Below, one piece after another: positions 1-4,306 of a DNA stretch of 6,911 nucleotides. The translations under genes were made by a program, and so were the position numbers. The first letter of the stretch is position 1, and each line of letters begins with the position of its first letter. The stretch comes from Geodermatophilaceae bacterium (GTDB lineage Bacteria > Actinomycetota > Actinomycetes > Mycobacteriales > Geodermatophilaceae), in NCBI GenBank assembly GCA_013813215.1, contig JACCSC010000431.1, forward strand, positions 1-6,911. Reading direction: 5' to 3'. The notes beneath the pieces are model-generated. The model saw only the letters and a program-made list of their open reading frames with translations, had not been told where the DNA came from and searched no databases.

Positions 1-94
1 GGGCGGCGCACCAGACCACGAGGCGGCGGGGCAGCCGCCGGCGCCGCGGCTCGGGTTGGGGCTGGGGCTGGGGCTCGGGCTCGGGCTCGGTCAA
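1..94 (-). CDS. N-terminal fragment of a probable membrane-anchored protein following the RhlE-type helicase
   Basis: An open frame starts at a TTG codon (94-92), 4 bases after the helicase stop, and runs off the left edge with 31 codons visible. The product begins with a Pro-rich stretch of alternating Glu-Pro and Gln-Pro (residues 2-16), then a basic run RRRRLPRR (17-24), then LVVWCAA, which looks like the start of a membrane segment. A cytoplasmic Pro-rich tail, a positive patch and a hydrophobic helix is a common layout for single-pass actinobacterial membrane proteins. In M. tuberculosis the gene after rhlE (Rv3211) is Rv3212, an Ala/Val-rich beta-propeller-like protein. By position this may be its relative, but that is inference, because none of the propeller is in the window. 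There is no good ribosome binding site next to the TTG, so translation may be coupled to the helicase, or the start may lie further in (GTG at about residue 26). Confidence 0.55.
   Translation of the reverse strand, partial: MTEPEPEPQPQPQPEPRRRRLPRRLVVWCAA
53..90 (+). repeat. G-rich hexamer repeat (GGGCTG/GGGCTC)
   Basis: About six tandem hexamers, GGGGCTG-like then GGGCTC-like, follow GGGTTG. On the minus strand they encode the Glu-Pro/Gln-Pro repeats of the partial gene, so they are low-complexity coding DNA. The plus strand has six or more G-runs of three or four bases, 3 bases apart, which fits a G-quadruplex-forming pattern on the template strand of that gene. Confidence 0.7.
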
Positions 95-98
95 CGTT

Positions 99-1748
99 CT
101 AGGCGGAGCTGGCGGTGCCTCCGGCCCCGCTGCGCCGACGCCGCCGGCGGCGGGGAGCGGACGGGTCGGCCGACTGGGTGCTCTGCACGGGGGCGGCCGG
201 TGCGTCTGCCCCGGGCGTGCCGCCGCGGGTCCGCCGGCGGGAGCGGCCCTGGCCGGCCGGGCGGTCGACGACCTGATCGGTGACGCTTTCACGGGCGGAT
301 CGCTCGGGGCGGCCGCCACGGGGTGGTCCACCGGCCGTACGCCGACTACGCCCGGTCTCGCCGAGGTCTTCCATGAGCTCGGCGTCCAGGCCGGCTCGTG
401 TGCGCTGGCGGCGGGGGAGCCGGCCGGTGACGCCTTCGGGGATGCCGAGGTCGGCGGCGAAGTGCGCCGAGCTGGAGTAGGTCTCCACCGGCTCGTCGAG
501 GCCGAGGTCGAGCGCGGCGTTGATCAGCTGCCATCGGGGCAGGTCGTCCCAGTCGACGAAGGCCACGGCGGTACCGGACGCTCCGGCCCGGGCCGTGCGG
601 CCGATCCGGTGCAGGTAGGTCTTCTCGTCCTCGGGGCACTGGTAGTTGACGACGTGGGTGACGCCCTCGATGTCGATGCCGCGGGCGGCGACGTCGGTGG
701 CGACCAGGACGTCGACCTTGCCGGTGCGGAAAGCCCGCAGGGCCTGCTCACGGGCGCCCTGACCGAGGTCGCCGTGTACGGCCGCGGCGGCGAAGCCGCG
801 GTCCTCGAGCTCGTCGGCAACCTTCTGCGCGGTCCGCTTGGTGCGGCAGAAGATCATCGTCAGCCCCCGGCCCTCGGCCTGCAGGAGGCGGGCGAGCATC
901 TCGACCTTGTCCATGGCGTGGGCCCGGTAGACCAGCTGCCGGACCTCGGGGACCGTGCGGTTCTCGTCGGGCAGCTCGCCGCGGATGTGTGTCGGCTGGA
1001 GCATGAAGCGCCGGGCCAGGGACACGATCGGGCCGGGCATGGTCGCGCTGAACAGCATGGTCTGGCGCTGGTCCGGGACCATCGTCAGCACCCGCTCCAT
1101 GTCGGGCAGGAAGCCGAGGTCCAGCATCTCGTCGGCCTCGTCGAGGACCAGGATGCGGACCTTGCCCAGGACGAGGTGGCCCTGCTCGGCGAGGTCCAGC
1201 AGGCGTCCGGGTGTGCCCACGACGATCTCGACCCCGCGCCGCAGGGCGGAGATCTGCGGTTCGTAGGCCCGGCCGCCGTAGATGGCCAGGGTTCGAACGC
1301 TGCGTCGCTCGCCGGCGGCGGCGATGTCGCGTGCCACTTGCACGCACAGCTCGCGGGTGGGGACGATGACGAGCGCCTGCGGTACGCCGTCGGCGCCCTC
1401 GTCCGGACCGGTCACCCGCTGCAGGATGGGGACGCCGAAGCCGAGGGTCTTGCCGGTGCCGGTCCGCGCCTGGCCGATGACGTCGTGCCCGGCCAGGGCG
1501 ATGGGGAGGGTCAGTTCCTGGATGGCGAAGGTGCGGATGATGCCGTGGTCCGCCAGCGCCTGCACGGTCTCGGCCCGGACGCCGAGGTCGGCGAACAGCG
1601 GGCTCTCGGGCTTGACCGGAGCGCGCGCGGCGAGTTCCTCGCCCTCGACCTCCGGCGCGCCGGTCTCGGAGTGGTCGACCGCGACCGGGTCGGGGTAGGT
1701 CTGGTCGTCGGGGTGTACGTCGGTGTCAGGCATGTCGTTGGTGAACAT
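99..1748 (-). CDS. rhlE: DEAD-box ATP-dependent RNA helicase, RhlE type
   Basis: This is an RNA-dependent ATPase that unwinds short RNA duplexes or remodels RNA-protein complexes in the cytoplasm, with likely roles in RNA decay, ribosome assembly or cold adaptation. The 549-residue protein carries the full DEAD-box motif set: Q motif (Phe74, Gln77), Walker A ARTGTGKT (94-101), PTREL (130-134), GG (158-159), TPGR (179-182), DEAD (203-206), SAT (234-236), IFCRT (299-303), ATDVAARGID (350-359) and HRIGRTARAG (380-389). The first 45 residues are acidic and probably disordered. The last 100 are Arg/Gly/Pro-rich and end in RRRRRRRS, a typical RNA-binding tail. I chose the ATG at 1748 because GAGAGG (1758-1753) lies 4 bases ahead of it. 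The frame is open to an ATG at 1805, but those 19 residues look non-conserved. The next gene starts 4 bases after the stop. The family is certain. The symbol follows mycobacterial usage at the same locus. Confidence 0.95.
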   Translation of the reverse strand: MFTNDMPDTDVHPDDQTYPDPVAVDHSETGAPEVEGEELAARAPVKPESPLFADLGVRAETVQALADHGIIRTFAIQELTLPIALAGHDVIGQARTGTGKTLGFGVPILQRVTGPDEGADGVPQALVIVPTRELCVQVARDIAAAGERRSVRTLAIYGGRAYEPQISALRRGVEIVVGTPGRLLDLAEQGHLVLGKVRILVLDEADEMLDLGFLPDMERVLTMVPDQRQTMLFSATMPGPIVSLARRFMLQPTHIRGELPDENRTVPEVRQLVYRAHAMDKVEMLARLLQAEGRGLTMIFCRTKRTAQKVADELEDRGFAAAAVHGDLGQGAREQALRAFRTGKVDVLVATDVAARGIDIEGVTHVVNYQCPEDEKTYLHRIGRTARAGASGTAVAFVDWDDLPRWQLINAALDLGLDEPVETYSSSAHFAADLGIPEGVTGRLPRRQRTRAGLDAELMEDLGETGRSRRTAGGPPRGGRPERSARESVTDQVVDRPAGQGRSRRRTRGGTPGADAPAAPVQSTQSADPSAPRRRRRRRSGAGGTASSA

Positions 1749-1831
1749 GGGGCCTCTCGTCGGTGGCACTCGCTTGTCAACCGCTCGCGCGGGCGACGGG
1801 AGCACTCACCAGACGTCCACGCACACGAGGT

Positions 1832-1852
1832 ACAGGCAACTGTCCTGCCTGT
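1832..1852. repeat. 7-bp perfect inverted repeat in the divergent promoter region
   Basis: The arms ACAGGCA (1832-1838) and TGCCTGT (1846-1852) are exact reverse complements, separated by 7 bases. It could be a regulator operator controlling one or both divergent genes. If the helicase transcript starts near 1855, it could instead be a hairpin close to the 5' end of that mRNA. It is short enough that chance cannot be excluded in GC-rich DNA. Confidence 0.4.
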
Positions 1853-1913
1853 CCACCGACCACTGTACCGGGCCGGGCCCGCGAGTAGGGTCTGCCAATC
1901 CCAGCCGTGTTGT

Positions 1914-1919
1914 GAGGAG
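1914..1919 (+). promoter_or_regulatory. Ribosome binding site that decides a CTG start
   Basis: GAGGAG ends 7 bases before the CTG at 1927, an ideal spacing. The in-frame GTG at 1912 lies just ahead of this site and has no purine-rich sequence of its own, and the first in-frame ATG codons (1723-1749) lie at the start of the divergent helicase gene. The site therefore points to CTG as the initiation codon. Confidence 0.65.
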
Positions 1920-1926
1920 CCACACC

Positions 1927-2577
1927 CTGAGCGTTCGCACCGACCCGGCGGTCATCGACCTGCTCGGAGCCCTGGCCTACGGCGAACTCACCGCCTTCGC
2001 GCGGCTGGCCGAGGACGCGCGGCTCGCGCCGACTCTGAGCGGCAAGGCGGCGCTGTCGCAGATGGCCGCAGCCGAGATCGGTCATTACGCGCTCCTGCAC
2101 CGGGAGATCGGCGTCCGGGGCGGTGACACCGAACGGGCGATGGCGCCCTTCGTGGCGGCGATCGACGCGTTCCACGACTCCACGCGGCCGAGCAGCTGGT
2201 TGGAAGGGCTGGTCAAGGCCTACGTCGGTGACGGACTGGCCGCCGACTTCTACCGCGAGGTCGCGCAGTTCCTCGATCCGTCGACCAAGCAGCTCGTCCT
2301 GGACGTGCTGGCCGACACCGGCCACGCCGACTTCGCCGTCCGCGAGGTGCGCACGGCCACCGCGGTCGATCCGGCGGTGGCCGGGCGGCTCGCCCTCTGG
2401 GCCCGACGATTGGTGGGGGAGGCGCTGACCCAGTCCCAGCGGGTCTTCGCCGAACGGGACGGCGTCGCGGAGCTGATCATCGACGGTACCGGCGATCTGG
2501 CCGGAGTGGCGGCGCTGCTGAAGCGGATCACTACCGCGCACTCGGTCCGGATGCAGGCGTTGGGCCTGTCGACCTGA
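1927..2577 (+). CDS. Ferritin-like fold protein, MiaE-like (MiaE_2 family)
   Basis: A 216-residue, mostly helical protein that matches my memory of the actinobacterial ferritin-like family seen as Rv3210c beside rhlE in M. tuberculosis. The family is related by fold to MiaE, a di-iron tRNA hydroxylase, but its own reaction is not established. Possible metal ligands are Glu20 in helix 1 (AYGE), Glu50 and His53 (ExxH in AAEIGH), acidic residues near 102-111, and Asp130/His133 (DTGH). These resemble the paired ExxH pattern of di-iron four-helix bundles, though with Asp in place of the second Glu. No signal peptide or membrane segment is visible, so it should be cytoplasmic. The start is CTG, chosen from GAGGAG 7 bases upstream and because the family-like sequence begins there. 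The frame is open back to 1723, but those residues are of poor quality and overlap the helicase gene. The stop is 20 bases from the stop of the convergent DUF3107 gene. Confidence 0.85.
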   Translation: MSVRTDPAVIDLLGALAYGELTAFARLAEDARLAPTLSGKAALSQMAAAEIGHYALLHREIGVRGGDTERAMAPFVAAIDAFHDSTRPSSWLEGLVKAYVGDGLAADFYREVAQFLDPSTKQLVLDVLADTGHADFAVREVRTATAVDPAVAGRLALWARRLVGEALTQSQRVFAERDGVAELIIDGTGDLAGVAALLKRITTAHSVRMQALGLST

Positions 2578-2587
2578 GTTCAGCGGT

Positions 2588-2622
2588 GCGGGTGGTCTCA
2601 GCCGACGACGAAGCCCACCCGC
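2588..2622. terminator. Possible hairpin terminator between convergent genes
   Basis: GCGGGTGG (2588-2595) and CCACCCGC (2615-2622) form an 8-bp perfect GC-rich stem around a 19-base loop. It spans the 20-base gap between convergent stops and the end of the DUF3107 gene. There is no T-run on either side, but many actinobacterial terminators lack one. The loop is long, so the call is tentative. Confidence 0.3.
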
Positions 2623-2828
2623 CGGGCGTCGGCCTCGGCGATCTCGACGTAGGCGATCCGGTCCGCGGGGATGATCAGCGTGCGGCCCTTCTCGTCGGTC
2701 AGGCTGAGCACGCCGTTGGTCTTGCCGTTCATGGCGTCGGCGACCAGCTTCTCCACCGCGGCGTGGCTCTGGGTGGTGTCCACGGTGAGTTCCCGCGGCG
2801 AGTGCTGCACGCCGATCTTGACCTCCAC
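2598..2828 (-). CDS. DUF3107 family small protein
   Basis: A 76-residue soluble protein that starts MEVKIGVQHS and ends VGFVVG. Length and sequence pattern match DUF3107, a small actinobacterial family of unknown function that includes Rv3208A (TB9.4) of M. tuberculosis. A beta strand (2-7), a helix around residues 21-34 and further strands around 39-43, 50-53 and 58-62 can be guessed. The start is GTG at 2828, supported by a perfect AGGAGG (2840-2835) 6 bases upstream. The frame continues to an ATG at 2969 inside the TetR gene, but that extension is low-complexity Arg/Ser/Thr sequence and is rejected. It lies 85 bases downstream of the TetR gene on the same strand and is probably cotranscribed with it, possibly with extra control from the inverted repeat between them. 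I cannot assign a biochemical role. Confidence 0.88.
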   Translation of the reverse strand: MEVKIGVQHSPRELTVDTTQSHAAVEKLVADAMNGKTNGVLSLTDEKGRTLIIPADRIAYVEIAEADARRVGFVVG

Positions 2829-2834
2829 CGATGT

Positions 2835-2840
2835 CCTCCT
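2835..2840 (-). promoter_or_regulatory. Consensus ribosome binding site of the DUF3107 gene
   Basis: AGGAGG on the minus strand (plus-strand CCTCCT) is 6 bases from the GTG at 2828. It is the strongest Shine-Dalgarno sequence in the window and fixes the short 76-aa start. It suggests the small protein is translated much more efficiently than the TetR gene ahead of it, which has no clear site. Confidence 0.85.
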
Positions 2841-2867
2841 GATCGCCTGCGTCGTCGTTCGACAGCT

Positions 2868-2918
2868 CGTAGCCGAGACTAACCCGGCACCCGCGACCCC
2901 CGACGGCGCTCGGCTACG
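2868..2918. repeat. 10-bp perfect inverted repeat spanning the TetR stop and the TetR-DUF3107 spacer
   Basis: CGTAGCCGAG (2868-2877) and CTCGGCTACG (2909-2918) are exact reverse complements 31 bases apart. One arm contains the TAG stop of the TetR gene (2916-2914). In RNA it would make a stem closing a GC-rich loop, which could act as a partial terminator or processing site between the two genes. In DNA the arms could be operator half-sites for a looping regulator. A 10-bp match at this spacing is unlikely to be coding constraint alone. Confidence 0.5.
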
Positions 2919-3585
2919 CCGTGGGTGAACCGCCCGGCCCCTGCTGCAGAGGGAACCCGGAGATCCCACGCCAGGCCAGTGCGGACATCATCGCCACGGC
3001 ATCCGCCCGCGGGACGGAGTCCCGATGGTCCAGCCACCAGCGAGCGCTCATCTCGGCCAGCCCGGTCAGGCCGGCCGAGAGCAGCCGCGCGCGCTCGGCC
3101 GACACCCCGGTGTCCTGGGCGATCGTGGCCGCCGTCTCGCTGACGCAGGCATTGACGAACACCCGTACCCGCTCGCGGACCGCCGGGTCGTTGCGCAGGT
3201 CTGACTCGAAGAGCAGGCGGAAGGCCTCGCTCTCGCTGTCGACGAAGTCGAAGTACGCCCGGACGGCGCCCTCGACGCGCTGCTGGTTGTCCGTCGTCGA
3301 CTGCAGGGCGCCCCGGATCCGCGCGATCAGGCCGTCGATCTGCTCCTCGAGCAGGGCGACGTACAGCTCGAGCTTGCTCGGGAAGTGCTGGTAGAGGACC
3401 GGCTTGCTGACCCCGGCCTGCTCAGCGATGTCGTCCATGGCCGCGCTGTGGTAACCCCGAGCGACGAACGTCGCCTGCGCGGCCCGCAGCAGTTGCTGGC
3501 GCCGGGCCGATCGAGGCAGCCGGTTGGCCCGGGTCGGATCCTGCGCCGCGGCACTGGCCGCCACGGCGAGATCCCCGCGCGTCAT
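2914..3585 (-). CDS. TetR/AcrR family transcriptional regulator
   Basis: A 223-residue DNA-binding repressor-type protein. The N-terminal TetR domain covers about residues 27-75. Its helix-turn-helix is at 49-68 (AMDDIAEQAGVSKPVLYQHF), with the signature GVSKPVLYQHFPSK. The rest is a helical ligand-binding and dimerisation domain (about 76-205), with Trp183 and Trp184 in a likely pocket region. It sits ahead of the DUF3107 gene and in the same neighbourhood as Rv3208 of M. tuberculosis, which is also TetR-type. The start is ATG 3585. An in-frame TAG 12 bases upstream (3597-3595) rules out an earlier one. The first 25 residues look like a variable tail, so a later non-ATG start is possible. 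The ribosome binding site is weak. Autoregulation is likely for the family but no operator is proven here. The ligand is unknown. Confidence 0.93.
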   Translation of the reverse strand: MTRGDLAVAASAAAQDPTRANRLPRSARRQQLLRAAQATFVARGYHSAAMDDIAEQAGVSKPVLYQHFPSKLELYVALLEEQIDGLIARIRGALQSTTDNQQRVEGAVRAYFDFVDSESEAFRLLFESDLRNDPAVRERVRVFVNACVSETAATIAQDTGVSAERARLLSAGLTGLAEMSARWWLDHRDSVPRADAVAMMSALAWRGISGFPLQQGPGGSPTA

Positions 3586-3630
3586 GGCCGGAGCCTACCG
3601 GCGGGCCGCCCACAGGAGCACCATCCGCTC

Positions 3631-3859
3631 GTGATCCCGCGGCCGCCCCGGCAAGTCCACGAACCGTGGCCGGAGGACCACGTCGCGAAGGTCGGACCGT
3701 TACCCGGGTGTGGTCACCGTGATGGCCTACCTCGGCCGCTACGGGTGGAACACGGTTCCGGTGGACGGGCGCGTTCCGGACGAGGACGTCTACGAGCTGA
3801 TCGACGCGTCGTACGCCGATATCGTCGGCCGACTGCCGAAGGCCAAGCGCCCTTCCTAG
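3631..3859 (+). pseudogene. Degenerate remnant of a YjbR/MmcQ-family gene
   Basis: From about 3701 to the TAG at 3857-3859 one plus frame reads YPGVVTVMAYLGRYGWNTV, then PVDGRVPDEDVYELIDASY, then ADIVGRLPKAKRPS. This closely resembles the C-terminal half of YjbR/MmcQ proteins (Gly/Arg-x-Trp, acidic turn, ELI-x-x-SY, LPK). Going upstream, that frame turns into Arg-rich nonsense and meets a TGA at 3632-3634. In the next frame, 3631-3690 reads VHEPWPEDHVAKVG, which resembles the family's N-terminal PW...D..VKVG segment. The core strands expected between the two pieces, roughly 30-40 residues, are absent. The simplest reading is a gene broken by an internal deletion plus frameshift. The intact family is small (about 110-120 aa) and cytoplasmic, with a MotA/YjbR fold and a proposed DNA-binding role. 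Only a 45-codon ORF (ATG 3722) without a ribosome binding site remains intact. The family assignment is from memory. Confidence 0.55.
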
Positions 3860-3885
3860 CTGGATGAGAAGGCTCTCATCCAGCT
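3858..3885. repeat. 11-bp perfect inverted repeat (hairpin or operator)
   Basis: AGCTGGATGAG (3858-3868) and CTCATCCAGCT (3875-3885) are exact reverse complements around a 6-base loop. It begins in the stop codon of the YjbR remnant, so it could once have been its terminator, although no T-run follows. Its right arm overlaps the direct repeat at 3872-3891, which makes a regulator-binding role more likely. Confidence 0.65.
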
Positions 3886-3891
3886 CTCATC
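3872..3891 (+). promoter_or_regulatory. Candidate OmpR/PhoB-type operator: direct repeat with 11-bp period
   Basis: GCTCTCATC occurs at 3872-3880 and again at 3883-3891, so the copies start exactly 11 bp apart, one helical turn. An inverted GATGAG sits at 3863-3868. Tandem half-sites with 11-bp spacing are the usual target of OmpR/PhoB-class winged-helix regulators, which bind head to tail. The repeat lies 50 bases before the first gene of the operon that encodes such a regulator, so autoregulation is a natural inference. I see no clear -10 box between it and the GTG at 3941. Confidence 0.5.
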
Positions 3892-3940
3892 TCAATGCCA
3901 CCCCCGGCTCCGAGTCTCAGGTCCGGAAGGTGGTGTCGCT

Positions 3941-4306
3941 GTGCTGCGCTCGGGGCGGACGTTGTTCGTGGCTGTCGCCTGCGCTCTTGCGGTGGCTGTC
4001 TTTCTCGTGCTTCAGGCGACCGCCGGCCCTGGCATGCCCTCGGTGCCCCCGATCGAACTGGTGCCGCACGAGACGACCAGCGAGGCCCCCACTTTGTCGC
4101 CGACCACGCCCACCACGACACCGGTTCCCCCACCTCCCCCGCCTCCGCCACCACCTCCACCGCCGCCTCCGCCGCCTCCGCCACCACCTCCGGGCGACGA
4201 CGACGACGATGACGACGGCGGCGGGGACGACGACGGCGGCGGGGACGACGACGGCGGCGGGGACGACGACGGCGGGGACGACGACGGCGGCGGCGATGAC
4301 GACTGA
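3941..4306 (+). CDS. Small exported Pro-rich/poly-Asp-Gly protein, first gene of the sensor operon
   Basis: A 121-residue protein of striking composition. Residues 1-7 are short and basic, and 8-27 form a hydrophobic helix (signal peptide or anchor). ATA (26-28) would allow signal peptidase cleavage after Ala28; otherwise it stays anchored. Residues 29-62 are a Pro/Thr/Ser/Glu linker, 63-84 are 22 consecutive prolines, and 85-121 contain only Gly and Asp: G, D7, then DDD blocks separated by GGG (once GG), ending in DDD. The mature part would be a rigid polyproline rod carrying a highly negative tail outside the membrane, able in principle to bind Ca2+ or other cations, or a basic partner. It starts at GTG 3941 with GGAAGG (3925-3930) 10 bases upstream. 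Its stop overlaps the kinase start by 11 bases. Short secreted hydrophilic proteins of this kind occur beside actinobacterial sensor kinases, but I know of no assigned function. The role of accessory sensor subunit is inference. Confidence 0.8.
   Translation: MLRSGRTLFVAVACALAVAVFLVLQATAGPGMPSVPPIELVPHETTSEAPTLSPTTPTTTPVPPPPPPPPPPPPPPPPPPPPPPGDDDDDDDGGGDDDGGGDDDGGGDDDGGDDDGGGDDD
4127..4192 (+). repeat. Tract of 22 proline codons
   Basis: Twenty-two successive CCN codons, using CCG, CCT, CCA and CCC in mixed order. The DNA is therefore not a simple triplet expansion, and selection for proline at the protein level is likely. Long proline runs stall ribosomes and need elongation factor P. The minus strand is a GGN-rich tract with many G-runs, a further potential G-quadruplex site. 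Confidence 0.9.
4208..4303 (+). repeat. Tandem 18-bp repeats encoding DDDGGG
   Basis: Units of GACGACGACGGCGGCGGG occur at 4226-4243 and 4244-4261 exactly. Near-identical copies lie at 4208-4225 (first codon GAT) and 4277-4294 (last codon GGC), a 15-bp unit lacking one Gly codon lies at 4262-4276, and a half unit at 4295-4303 (first codon GAT). All lengths are multiples of three, so unit gain or loss by slippage would keep both the small protein and the overlapping kinase start in frame. Near-identity at third positions suggests recent expansion. Confidence 0.9.

Larger units (their letters stand above)
1749..1926. promoter_or_regulatory. Divergent promoter region between the helicase and the ferritin-like gene
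   Basis: This 178-base spacer separates two divergent genes and must hold both promoters. Candidate -10 boxes of the actinobacterial TANNNT form are TAGGGT (1886-1891, plus strand, about 35 bases before the CTG start) and TACAGT (1867-1862, minus strand, toward the helicase). Neither has a convincing -35 box at 16-19 bases, so both are weak. The helicase ribosome binding site is at 1758-1753 and that of the ferritin-like gene at 1914-1919. A 7-bp perfect inverted repeat lies between (1832-1852). Confidence 0.4.

Noticed and set aside
56..283. Plus-strand ORF with a GLGLGL start at the left edge
   Set aside because: It is the reverse reading of the Pro-rich repeat and of the helicase's Arg-rich tail, with no gene-like features.
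1290..1298. GTTCGAAC palindrome resembling half of an actinobacterial SOS box
   Set aside because: It lies deep inside the helicase coding region and lacks the CGAAC-N4-GTTCG spacing of a LexA site.
1723..1926. Earlier ATG or GTG starts for the ferritin-like protein
   Set aside because: They overlap the divergent helicase start, lack a ribosome binding site, and add residues without family character.
462..2126. Long plus-strand open frame (554 codons) opposite the helicase
   Set aside because: It is antisense to an unmistakable DEAD-box gene. Its translation is Gly/Val/Asp/Gln-rich without domains, as expected of the shadow of a GC-rich gene.
2829..2969. Longer DUF3107 protein from ATG 2969
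   Set aside because: It would overlap the TetR gene by 56 bases and add 47 low-complexity residues, while a perfect ribosome binding site marks the GTG at 2828.
3864..4295. Upstream extension of the kinase frame to 3864
   Set aside because: The extension reads as Arg/Pro/His and Ala-Gly-Thr repeats that are frame-shifted versions of the small protein's codons. The kinase proper starts at 4296 or 4353.
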